Source of the DNA: an uncultured Lachnospiraceae bacterium
GTDB taxonomy: Bacteria; Bacillota; Clostridia; Lachnospirales; Lachnospiraceae
DNA: 7,869 bases
Reading direction: 5' to 3'
Assembly (NCBI GenBank): GCA_949283905.1
Contig: CASDUB010000119.1
Span: 1-7,869 of the forward strand
Shown here: piece by piece, positions 1-7,833 of the stretch
Position numbering within the stretch: the first letter of the stretch is position 1
Layout of the letters: every line of letters begins with the position of its first letter
Position numbers and translations under genes: made by a program
The notes under the pieces: model-generated
The model's input: the letters and a program-made list of their open reading frames with translations, nothing else
Databases searched by the model: none
What the model was told of the DNA's origin: nothing

Positions 1-1
1 T

Positions 2-457
2 ACTAAGCTTAACCGCTACTTCAACCCAAATACGGAGGTACATGTTACTTTAAGTGTTGAGAAAGAGAGACAGAAAATAGAAGTTACGATCCCTGTAAAA
101 GGCAATATCATAAGATCCGAACAGGTAAGCAACGATATGTATGTTTCTATAGATCTTGTTGAAGAAGTTATCGAAAGACAGTTAAGAAAATATAAAAATA
201 AGATTGTCGATAAGCATCAGTCAGACGGAAGCTTCCAAAAGGATTATATCGAAAATGATTATCTTGAAGATGAAGACGTAAAGATAACCAAGACCAAAAA
301 ATTTGAAGTTAAACCGATGTTCCCTGAAGACGCATGCGTTCAGATGGAGCTTTTGGGACATGATTTCTTTGTTTTCTATAATGCCGAAACAGAGGCGATC
401 AATGTAGTTTATAAGAGAAAGAATAATTCTTACGGATTGATTGAACCTGAAATTTGA
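2..457 (+). CDS. hpf: Ribosome hibernation promoting factor, long form (5' partial)
   Basis: The frame is open from base 2 and its true start lies before the window; the ATG at 137 is internal to the protein. The visible 151 residues contain the end of the S30AE/YfiA domain (KLNRYF near the start, then EKERQKIEVTI, then the DMYVSIDLV stretch followed by ERQLRKYKNK) and a charged linker. The C-terminal dimerisation domain of long-form HPF follows, with KPMFPEDACVQMELLGHDFF and NVVYKRKNNSYGLIEPE. Family knowledge: the N domain binds the 30S decoding region in stationary phase, and the C-terminal domain pairs two ribosomes into 100S dimers. The stop TGA (455-457) is followed at once by an in-frame TAA. 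A strong terminator comes next, so the gene belongs to an upstream transcription unit and not to the atp operon. Identification is firm; only the N-terminus is missing. Confidence 0.95.
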   Translation, partial: TKLNRYFNPNTEVHVTLSVEKERQKIEVTIPVKGNIIRSEQVSNDMYVSIDLVEEVIERQLRKYKNKIVDKHQSDGSFQKDYIENDYLEDEDVKITKTKKFEVKPMFPEDACVQMELLGHDFFVFYNAETEAINVVYKRKNNSYGLIEPEI

Positions 458-488
458 TAACAAAATTAATTCATTTGTATAATTTGTG

Positions 489-530
489 CAGGAATATTTC
501 ACTATAATTAGTGGAATATTCCTGTTTTTT
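489..530 (+). terminator. Intrinsic terminator after hpf
   Basis: Bases 489-504 pair with 509-524 to give a 16-bp stem with one G-T wobble (499 with 514) and a TAAT loop, followed directly by six T (525-530). It lies 32 bases after the hpf stop and before the atp promoter, so it separates the two transcription units. There is no matching A-tract on the left, so it is read as one-directional. Confidence 0.9.
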
Positions 531-546
531 ATGAAATGTTTATACA

Positions 547-575
547 TTGAATTATCAATTAAATGGGATTATAAT
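547..575 (+). promoter_or_regulatory. Sigma-A type promoter of the atp operon
   Basis: A -35 box TTGAAT (547-552) and a perfect -10 box TATAAT (570-575) are separated by 17 bases. Transcription would begin near 582, giving a very short leader before the AtpI-like gene. It sits just after the hpf terminator, and no other equally good promoter was seen inside the operon. No operator or riboswitch is visible; the leader is too short to hold one. Confidence 0.75.
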
Positions 576-598
576 AGGCAGGAAATACAAATACAGGG

Positions 599-934
599 AT
601 GGTGACTATGGAAACTATACAAATCATCTGTATTATCGCAGGGATAGCGGCAGGCTTGGCAGTTGCATTTATAAATATGCAAATAACGAAAAAGAGCTAT
701 AAAACATCAAACTCTGCTGCAGGCATAATGGGGGCGAATGTTTTAAGGCTTATATTTGATTTTGCTGCTCTTGCCGTCGGATATCTTATCTGCAGAAGCT
801 GTGATCTTCCGATGATCGAAACGCTTGTTGCGATCGCAGTCGGTTTGAGTGTAGGAGAAATTATTTTTCTCAGGATACTCATTAATAAAATAAAAAAAGA
901 AAACAGCGAAAAAAACGAAGAAAGGAGTGCGTGA
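599..934 (+). CDS. atpI: AtpI-like small membrane protein of the ATP synthase operon
   Basis: The first gene of the operon encodes a hydrophobic protein of 111 residues with three predicted membrane helices (about residues 7-28, 43-64 and 71-95) and a highly charged cytoplasmic tail rich in Lys and Glu. The first helix has the G-x3-G-x6-N pattern (GIAAGLAVAFIN) typical of the ATP synthase subunit I family, and a conserved-looking Arg lies in helix two (NVLRLIFDF). Family knowledge: AtpI is a non-stoichiometric factor implicated in assembly or stability of the c-ring and in Mg2+ supply; it is not part of the final enzyme. Usual AtpI has four helices, so this form is short. The AtpR subunit of N-type ATPases is a weaker alternative. 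The ATG at 608 may be the real start, since AGGG at 595-598 lies 9 bases before it but directly abuts 599. The gene overlaps atpB by 4 bases. Confidence 0.7.
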   Translation: MVTMETIQIICIIAGIAAGLAVAFINMQITKKSYKTSNSAAGIMGANVLRLIFDFAALAVGYLICRSCDLPMIETLVAIAVGLSVGEIIFLRILINKIKKENSEKNEERSA

Positions 935-1593
935 GTTTGTCAGAATTCATAAATGATTTTCTTGCTCCTAACAGTACGATCATCACCGAATGGGTTATAA
1001 TTGCCGCGATCACCGTATTTTCCATACTGGTGACAAGGAATCTCAAAGAAGTTCCCGGAAAGCTGCAGAATGTCGGTGAGATGGCAGTGGGTAAGTTGTT
1101 CTCATTTTTCGCGGGAGTAATGGGACCTAAGACTGCAAGAAAATATTTCCCGATCATGGGAACATTTTTTGTTTTTATAGTGATCTGTAACTACACCGGA
1201 GAATTTCCGGGGTCGGGCGAGTATTTCCCGGTGCCGACTTCTGTTTTGGCAGTGACGCTGGCCCTTGGCGTTATCGCTTTTGTTACTATTCACAGCTGCG
1301 GATTTAAAAAGCACGGCTTTTTGGGATATCTGAAAACCTTTACAAAGCCTGTAGCAGCGCTTTTGCCGATCACTATTCTCGAACAGTTTGTCAGACCGTT
1401 ATCACTGACGCTCCGTCTTTACGGAAATATGTATGGTGAAGAACAGGTTACTGCACAGCTAAGACAGATGTTTCCATTGTTTCTGCCGTGGATCATGAAC
1501 CTGCTGGGACTGATGTTCGCATTGATCCAGGCGATGGTATTCACGATGCTTGTTGCTATTTTTATAGGAGAAGCAGTGGAAGAAGAACAATAA
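931..1593 (+). CDS. atpB: ATP synthase Fo subunit a
   Basis: This is the stator half of the ion channel, in the membrane, holding the two half-channels next to the c-ring. The protein has 220 residues, in the usual range for Clostridia and shorter than the E. coli protein. Hydrophobic segments lie at about 17-35, 73-90, 102-123, 140-160 and 182-213. The diagnostic stretch is RPLSLTLRLYGNMYGEE: Arg162 corresponds to the essential E. coli Arg210, and Glu171 to Glu219. The last long helix carries the family-typical FALIQAMVFT and ends in IGEAVEEEQ. The GTG at 931 overlaps the stop of the AtpI gene (GTGA), which suggests translational coupling. AAAGGAG (921-927) is only 3 bases from that GTG but 9 from the in-frame TTG at 937, so TTG937 (218 residues) is an equally good or better start. 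Confidence 0.96.
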   Translation: MSLSEFINDFLAPNSTIITEWVIIAAITVFSILVTRNLKEVPGKLQNVGEMAVGKLFSFFAGVMGPKTARKYFPIMGTFFVFIVICNYTGEFPGSGEYFPVPTSVLAVTLALGVIAFVTIHSCGFKKHGFLGYLKTFTKPVAALLPITILEQFVRPLSLTLRLYGNMYGEEQVTAQLRQMFPLFLPWIMNLLGLMFALIQAMVFTMLVAIFIGEAVEEEQ

Positions 1594-1618
1594 TTATATT
1601 TAATATTTAGTGTATTAC

Positions 1619-1624
1619 AGGAGG
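1619..1624 (+). promoter_or_regulatory. Strong ribosome binding site of atpE
   Basis: A perfect AGGAGG lies 8 bases before the ATG of the c-subunit gene, with only A and T in the spacer. This is the best initiation site in the operon along with that of the fusion gene, and it fits the need for many c copies per enzyme. Confidence 0.8.
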
Positions 1625-1632
1625 AAAAAATA

Positions 1633-1866
1633 ATGGATATCGGAAACGGACTTATCGCAATTGCGGCAGCGCTTGCAATTTCGCTCAGCGCATTAGGTGT
1701 AGCTTTAGGACAGGGAAAGGCAGCTGCAGCTGCTATGGAGGCCATGGCTCGTCAGCCTGAGCAGGCCGGAAACTTACGTACAAACATGATCCTTGCGCTC
1801 GGTCTTATGGAGGCCCTTGCGATTTACGGATTGCTTATTGCATTCATGCTTTTGGCAAAGATCTGA
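1633..1866 (+). CDS. atpE: ATP synthase Fo subunit c (rotor ring)
   Basis: This 77-residue hairpin protein forms the rotating ring. It has two membrane helices (about 5-27 and 51-75) joined by the polar loop ARQPE (39-43), which meets gamma and epsilon. Glu60 in GLMEALAIYG is the ion-carrying carboxylate. Gln27 lies 33 positions before it and Tyr65 five after it, matching the Gln32/Glu65/Tyr70 spacing of the sodium-type Ilyobacter ring, but the next two positions are Ala61 and Leu62 instead of Ser and Thr. I infer proton coupling with traces of sodium ancestry. Helix one has Ser or Ala at several positions of the usual GxGxGxG packing motif and a run of Ala after Lys29 (KAAAAAMEAMARQPE). It lies 39 bases after atpB. 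Identification is certain; ion specificity is inference. Confidence 0.97.
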   Translation: MDIGNGLIAIAAALAISLSALGVALGQGKAAAAAMEAMARQPEQAGNLRTNMILALGLMEALAIYGLLIAFMLLAKI

Positions 1867-1907
1867 AAAAATATGCAGTGCAATAAGTAAAAAAGGGGGA
1901 AACATAA

Positions 1908-2618
1908 TTGGTCTTTAATCTTTTAGGACTTGAAATATCAATTCCGACTTTAATATGGACAATAATAAATTTTTTCCTTCTTTTGTTTCTGTTGAATAAA
2001 TTCCTTTTTAAACCGGTAATGAAATTTGTCGATCAAAGAGAAGAAAAGATAAAAGCCGGTATAAAAGAGGGTAAAGATGCTGAAAAACTTTTGGCTGAAA
2101 CACAAGACAGGCTGAAACTGGAACTGACAGAAGTAAACGCGCAGGCCAGAGAGATAATTGAAAAAGCCAGAAATCTGGATGCGCAGGACAAAGCAAAAGC
2201 GCTTGAAATAGCGCATAAAAAAGTTTCTGAGATGAAAGAAAAACTCAGAACGGATATCAGTTCGGAGGAAAACGCCTTAAAAGAAGAAATTGATGAGAAG
2301 ATGCCGGAGATGGTCGACGAATTTGTCAGATCTCTTCTTAAATTTCTTGCGAGCAGATTTTACTTTAATCCGGTGATCAATACTTCCGATCACAGCGAGA
2401 TAGAGACGGAAGACAATATATATGATGCCGCTGAATACGAAGCTGACGATGAAAACGATCAGGCAAGAGCAGAATTATCGGAATCATATAAAAGAGTGTC
2501 AGAGATGAAAGAAAAGCTCAGAGAAGAAATTAAGTCAGAAGAAAACGTCGCAAAAGGCGAGATCGATGAAAAGATGCCGGAAATGGTAGACGGACTTATC
2601 AAATCACTTCTTAAGTAA
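1908..2618 (+). CDS. atpF: ATP synthase Fo subunit b, enlarged by an internal duplication
   Basis: Subunit b anchors the peripheral stalk. Residues about 11-33 form the single membrane helix (IWTIINFFLLLFLLNKF), followed by FLFKPVMKFVDQREEKI, the standard b signature, and a long charged coiled coil (about 38-145). An ordinary bacterial b would end near residue 148. This one continues to 236 with an acidic spacer (about 149-190, containing runs such as EYEADDEND) and then a second copy of its own residues 104-145 at 195-236, with 31 of 42 positions identical. Translation starts at TTG: AAAAGGGGGA (1891-1900) lies 7 bases upstream and no ATG is suitably placed. A second b-like protein is encoded next in the fusion gene, so the stalk is probably a b/b' heterodimer. 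The role of the extension is unknown. Confidence 0.93.
   Translation: MVFNLLGLEISIPTLIWTIINFFLLLFLLNKFLFKPVMKFVDQREEKIKAGIKEGKDAEKLLAETQDRLKLELTEVNAQAREIIEKARNLDAQDKAKALEIAHKKVSEMKEKLRTDISSEENALKEEIDEKMPEMVDEFVRSLLKFLASRFYFNPVINTSDHSEIETEDNIYDAAEYEADDENDQARAELSESYKRVSEMKEKLREEIKSEENVAKGEIDEKMPEMVDGLIKSLLK
2217..2342 (+). repeat. First copy of the duplicated coiled-coil segment in atpF
   Basis: This encodes residues 104-145 of subunit b (KKVSEMKEKLR ... DEKMPEMVDEFVRSLLK). It matches the second copy at 31 of 42 residues. The DNA differs mainly at synonymous or conservative positions, so the copies have diverged for some time under selection on the protein. A weaker match extends back to about residue 93 with a one-residue gap. 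Confidence 0.85.
2490..2615 (+). repeat. Second copy of the duplicated coiled-coil segment in atpF
   Basis: This encodes residues 195-236, the very C-terminus of subunit b (KRVSEMKEKLR ... DEKMPEMVDGLIKSLLK), directly before the TAA stop. The offset to the first copy is 91 codons without gaps over 42 residues, and the block EIDEKMPEMVD is identical in both. Confidence 0.85.
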
Positions 2619-2638
2619 CAGCAGGAGCGGTTACAGTT

Positions 2639-2704
2639 ATGACAACAGAGATAACGAAAGGAGGGATGACGCGCAATGCCACCTATTGTGTACGGAATAA
2701 TTAA
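2639..2704 (+). other. Possible 21-codon leader ORF overlapping the start of the fusion gene
   Basis: An ATG at 2639 opens a 21-codon frame that ends in TAA at 2702-2704, that is, 28 bases inside the fusion gene and in another frame. AGGAG (2623-2627) lies 11 bases upstream, a little far. The peptide resembles nothing I know. The ribosome binding site of the fusion gene lies inside it, so translation here could affect initiation at 2676. It may well be chance. Confidence 0.15.
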
Positions 2705-3134
2705 TTTTGTACTGTTTTTTGGCATTTTGGCGTTTATATGCCGAAAGCTGATCCCGCGTATGTTTAAAAAACACCGTGATCAGATAGTCTCTGATCTGCA
2801 GACGGCGCAGGTAGCAGTTGAACGTGCAAAATCTCTTCAGGCAGATATATCGGCTTCAAAAGCGGAAAATGAAGAGAAAAAAACAGAAATTTTTGAAAAG
2901 GCAAAAAGACAGGCGGAAATGAACAGTATACAGTCAAAAGCAGATACTGAAAAAGCAGCTGAAAAACTGATGTCAAATTTGGATTATGAGAAAGAACATG
3001 CCCGTACCGTGATGAAAAAAGCTCTGAAATCAGACGCTCTTAAGGAAATTGCGAAGCAGACGGAAGACGCGCTCAGATCGGATGCTTACAGAAATGAAAA
3101 AGACAATCTGATAAACGGATTTATAGAGCAGCTG
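2676..3134 (+). other. b'-like membrane anchor and stalk region of the fusion
   Basis: Residues 1-153 begin with [20 protein letters not shown] and a basic stretch ([16 protein letters not shown]) in the place of the b-subunit FKPV..DxRxxKI signature. A Lys/Glu/Ala-rich coiled coil follows, then the usual b C-terminal pattern ([14 protein letters not shown] ... LINGFIEQL). It differs clearly from the upstream b, which fits a heterodimer partner. Confidence 0.85.
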
Positions 3135-4940
3135 GACGGCAGTGTAATCCTCATGCCAAGCGACCGGATCGTAATGCAAAACACCGGAACATTAAAGGTA
3201 AATGTTATCAGTTCACAGAAGCTTACAGATGCTCAGATGAGCAAAATAAATAAAATTATAAAAAATAAGATAGCTCAGACGGAAGAAAGCGATACAGAAC
3301 TTGTAATTGAAAATTCAGTAGAGCCGGGGATCATCGGAGGAATAAAGCTTTGTATAGGCGATACCGTTTATGACGGCAGTATAAAATACAGACTTGATCA
3401 GATATGTCTTGAACTTGAGCAGAAACAGGACAACAACGGTTCAGACAGCATTGCCGATGAGATCAAATCCGGAATTGAAAATATCGAAGATATTGAAAAC
3501 AAAATCGATATTTATCAGATGGGTAAAGTTATCAGTGTCGGAGACGGAATATGCCGTGTTTCGGGTCTTGGCGACTGTATGGCGGGAGAAATGCTTCTGT
3601 TTCCCGGCGGCATAAAAGGCATGGCTCAGGATCTTGACACCGATAATGTCGGAGTAATCCTTTTCGGACAGTACGATAAGATCCAGGAAGAGGATGAAGT
3701 GCATCGTACGGGAACTATCATCAGCGTTCCTGTAGGTGATGATATCGTAGGCCGTGTAGTTGACGCAATGGGCTCTCCTGTAGACGGATTAGGCCCTGTT
3801 AAAGCGACAGAGATACGTCCTGTTGAATATCCGGCACCGTCGGTTATGGACAGAAAGAGCGTATCTGAACCGCTTCAGACAGGTATCAAAGCTATCGATT
3901 CACTCGTTCCTATCGGAAGAGGACAGCGTGAGCTTATTATCGGTGACAGACAGACGGGTAAAACAGCAATTGCCGTTGATACGATCATCAATCAGAAGGG
4001 CAAAGACGTAATCTGTATATATGTTGCCATCGGACAGAAAGAATCAACGATCGCGGGTATAGTTGAAACATTAAAACAGCATGACGCAATGAAATACTCT
4101 GTAGTAGTAAGTGCAAATGCGTCTGAACCTGCGCCGATGCTCTATATAGCGCCGTATGTAGGCGCGGCAATCGGAGAATATTTCATGTACAAGGGACAGG
4201 ATGTCCTTATCATATATGATGATCTTTCGAAACACGCCGTAGCATATCGAGAGCTGTCCCTTCTTCTTCAGAGACCGCCCGGACGAGAGGCTTATCCCGG
4301 AGATGTATTTTATCTTCATTCAAGACTTCTTGAGAGAGCGGCAAAGCTTTCTGATGAAAAAGGCGGCGGAAGCATGACAGCCCTTCCTATTATCGAGACA
4401 CAGGCCGGAGATATCAGCGCATATATTCCTACAAACGTAATTTCGATAACAGACGGACAGATATTCCTTGAGACGGATCTCTTCCATTCGGGAGTAAGAC
4501 CTGCCATCAACGTGGGACTTTCCGTATCGCGTGTCGGCGGTGCTGCTCAGGTACGCGCCATGAAACAGTTTGCGGGACGTCTTCGTATGGATCTTGCCCA
4601 GTACAGAGAACTTGTGGCGTTTGCGCAGTTCGGATCAGAACTGGATAAGTCAACGCAGGCTACCATTACACGCGGATCTCATATGGCGGAACTGTTAAAA
4701 CAGGGACAGTATGAGCCTATGTCGATATCAGACGAAGTTATTTCTATTTATCTGGGAAGCGCCGGCTTCACTGACGATATAGAAATCGACAGACTTGCTG
4801 ATTTTGAAAAACAGCTTATTAATCATGTGAATATGGTTTATCCTGAATTCAGCGATATTGTTCTTTCAAATAAAAATCTCGATGATGAAGTGATGAATAA
4901 ACTCAATGAGATAATAAGCGAGTTTAAGAAAACTTTTTGA
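2676..4940 (+). CDS. atpA: Fused ATP synthase subunit b' - delta C-terminal domain - alpha
   Basis: One uninterrupted frame of 754 codons joins three subunits that are normally separate. Residues 4-23 form a b-type membrane helix, and 24-153 a charged helical b-like stalk ending in LINGFIEQL. Residues 154-246 match the delta/OSCP C-terminal domain ([13 protein letters not shown], then [18 protein letters not shown]). The linker is 247-255 (EQKQDNNG). Residues 256-754 are a full-length alpha subunit, including its N-terminal helix, [14 protein letters not shown], Walker A GDRQTGKT (423-430) and the arginine finger Arg619 in [10 protein letters not shown]. The delta N-terminal domain is absent. 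AAAGGAGGG (2657-2665) precedes the ATG. No Shine-Dalgarno plus start codon lies at the delta/alpha junction; the first Met of the alpha part, Met282, lacks one. The product would be about 83 kDa, membrane anchored, with a nucleotide-binding alpha head. Mycobacterial b-delta fusions are known; I know of no characterised b-delta-alpha protein. Confidence 0.95.
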   Translation: MPPIVYGIINFVLFFGILAFICRKLIPRMFKKHRDQIVSDLQTAQVAVERAKSLQADISASKAENEEKKTEIFEKAKRQAEMNSIQSKADTEKAAEKLMSNLDYEKEHARTVMKKALKSDALKEIAKQTEDALRSDAYRNEKDNLINGFIEQLDGSVILMPSDRIVMQNTGTLKVNVISSQKLTDAQMSKINKIIKNKIAQTEESDTELVIENSVEPGIIGGIKLCIGDTVYDGSIKYRLDQICLELEQKQDNNGSDSIADEIKSGIENIEDIENKIDIYQMGKVISVGDGICRVSGLGDCMAGEMLLFPGGIKGMAQDLDTDNVGVILFGQYDKIQEEDEVHRTGTIISVPVGDDIVGRVVDAMGSPVDGLGPVKATEIRPVEYPAPSVMDRKSVSEPLQTGIKAIDSLVPIGRGQRELIIGDRQTGKTAIAVDTIINQKGKDVICIYVAIGQKESTIAGIVETLKQHDAMKYSVVVSANASEPAPMLYIAPYVGAAIGEYFMYKGQDVLIIYDDLSKHAVAYRELSLLLQRPPGREAYPGDVFYLHSRLLERAAKLSDEKGGGSMTALPIIETQAGDISAYIPTNVISITDGQIFLETDLFHSGVRPAINVGLSVSRVGGAAQVRAMKQFAGRLRMDLAQYRELVAFAQFGSELDKSTQATITRGSHMAELLKQGQYEPMSISDEVISIYLGSAGFTDDIEIDRLADFEKQLINHVNMVYPEFSDIVLSNKNLDDEVMNKLNEIISEFKKTF
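3135..3413 (+). other. Delta (OSCP) C-terminal domain region of the fusion
   Basis: Residues 154-246 fit the delta C-terminal domain: a beta strand (LKVNVIS), the helix after [14 protein letters not shown], then [20 protein letters not shown] and the closing helix [12 protein letters not shown]. The six-helix N-terminal domain of about 100 residues that should precede it is missing; the b-like stalk runs directly into this domain. Confidence 0.85.
3441..4937 (+). other. Alpha subunit region of the fusion
   Basis: Residues 256-754 (499 residues, the normal alpha length) align end to end with a typical alpha: N-terminal helix [13 protein letters not shown], beta-barrel domain, nucleotide-binding domain with GDRQTGKT and [16 protein letters not shown], and the C-terminal helical domain ending in SEFKKTF. 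No key residue is lost, so it should bind nucleotide and form alpha3beta3 if the N-terminal attachments permit. Confidence 0.95.
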
Positions 4941-4979
4941 TATTGTGATTAGTAGAAAACAGGAAAAGAGAAACGCAGT

Positions 4980-7248
<2,269 letters not shown>

Positions 7249-7263
7249 TTAAGGGTTTTTAAT

Positions 7264-7671
7264 ATGGAAAATAAAATGCATCTTATAATAAACGGAATAG
7301 ATATGGTCACGCTCGATACGTATGTGAACTATGTTCTGCTTCCGCTTGAAGACGGAACATACGGAGTCCAGGCAGGGCATGCGCCGATGGTCGGACTGAT
7401 AACGGAGGGTATCATCACATACAGGATCGACGATACCGAAGATTATCTTACGGTGAGCGACGGAATAGCGAGCATCATGAACAATACAGTAACTATTCTT
7501 GTAAGAAGCGCGGAACTTGTTGAGCAGATCGATTATGAACGCGCTAAGGATGCCGAAGTAAGGGCAAGAAAGATGCTCCAGCTTAAACAAGAGGAACATG
7601 ACCATAAGAGATATGAAGCTGCCCTCAGAAGATCGCTTCAGAGACAGAAACTATATAAATTAAAGCATTGA
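7264..7671 (+). CDS. atpC: ATP synthase F1 subunit epsilon
   Basis: Epsilon sits at the base of the shaft, binds gamma and the c-ring, and can inhibit ATP hydrolysis through its C-terminal helices. The 135 residues comprise a beta-sandwich (about 4-85, with YGVQAGHAPMVGLITEGI and LTVSDGIASI) and two C-terminal helices (about 88-131, ending in EAALRRSLQRQKL). The start of the helices reads IDYERA (89-94), which matches the I/L-D-x-x-R-A motif linked to ATP binding by epsilon of Bacillus PS3, so ATP-sensed inhibition is possible here. The start is 15 bases after the beta stop, with AAGGG (7251-7255) 8 bases before the ATG. It is the last gene of the operon and is followed by a terminator. Confidence 0.96.
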   Translation: MENKMHLIINGIDMVTLDTYVNYVLLPLEDGTYGVQAGHAPMVGLITEGIITYRIDDTEDYLTVSDGIASIMNNTVTILVRSAELVEQIDYERAKDAEVRARKMLQLKQEEHDHKRYEAALRRSLQRQKLYKLKH

Positions 7672-7680
7672 TAAAGACAG

Positions 7681-7718
7681 GCTGCTGTCCTATAGAAAGG
7701 ATGGCAGCTTATTTTTTT
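7681..7718 (+). terminator. Intrinsic terminator of the atp operon
   Basis: Bases 7681-7690 pair with 7699-7708 (10 bp, two G-T wobbles) around an 8-base loop. TTA and seven T (7712-7718) follow. It begins 9 bases after the epsilon stop and closes the operon. Confidence 0.85.
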
Positions 7719-7804
7719 ACCAAAAATAATTAAACATTAATATATAAAATGTATATAAAATCGAGTGTAAAGTTGTATAAAAAGTATAATAATAAGTATT
7801 TTAC

Positions 7805-7833
7805 TTGCATATATAAAAAAACTGAGTTATCAT
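7805..7833 (+). promoter_or_regulatory. Possible promoter for a gene beyond the window
   Basis: TTGCAT (7805-7810) and TATCAT (7828-7833) are 17 bases apart within a very AT-rich stretch after the operon terminator. AGAGG (7846-7850) follows, and the frame from GTG at 7853 stays open to the window edge, but no gene can be identified. AT-rich DNA makes such boxes by chance, so this is weak. Confidence 0.3.

Noticed and set aside
137..457. A separate 106-residue gene starting at ATG 137
   Set aside because: The frame continues upstream to base 2 with clear HPF sequence, so the ATG is an internal Met of a partial gene.
1633..1866. Sodium-translocating c-ring
   Set aside because: Gln27 and Tyr65 fit, but the Ser and Thr ligands after the carboxylate are Ala61 and Leu62, so a full sodium site is not supported.
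1867..1907. Regulatory hairpin between atpE and atpF
   Set aside because: Only a short TGCAGTGCA near-palindrome is present, too small to be a convincing attenuator or processing site.
3519..3521. Met282 as an internal start for free alpha
   Set aside because: No Shine-Dalgarno precedes it, and starting there would remove the alpha N-terminal helix and part of the first strand region.
3399..3530. The b'-delta-alpha fusion as a sequencing or assembly artefact
   Set aside because: Both sides are in the same frame. The linker of about nine residues joins the end of the delta domain to a complete alpha N-terminal helix, and no remnant of a stop, Shine-Dalgarno or start codon is present in the linker region. 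One base error could not produce this, though resequencing would settle it.
4071..4510. Antisense open frames inside alpha and other genes
   Set aside because: They have no ribosome binding sites or recognisable domains and lie opposite strongly conserved coding sequence; they are composition shadows.
7721..7800. TATAAT at 7785-7790 as a promoter
   Set aside because: No acceptable -35 box lies 16-18 bases upstream; the hexamer is expected by chance in this AT-rich stretch.
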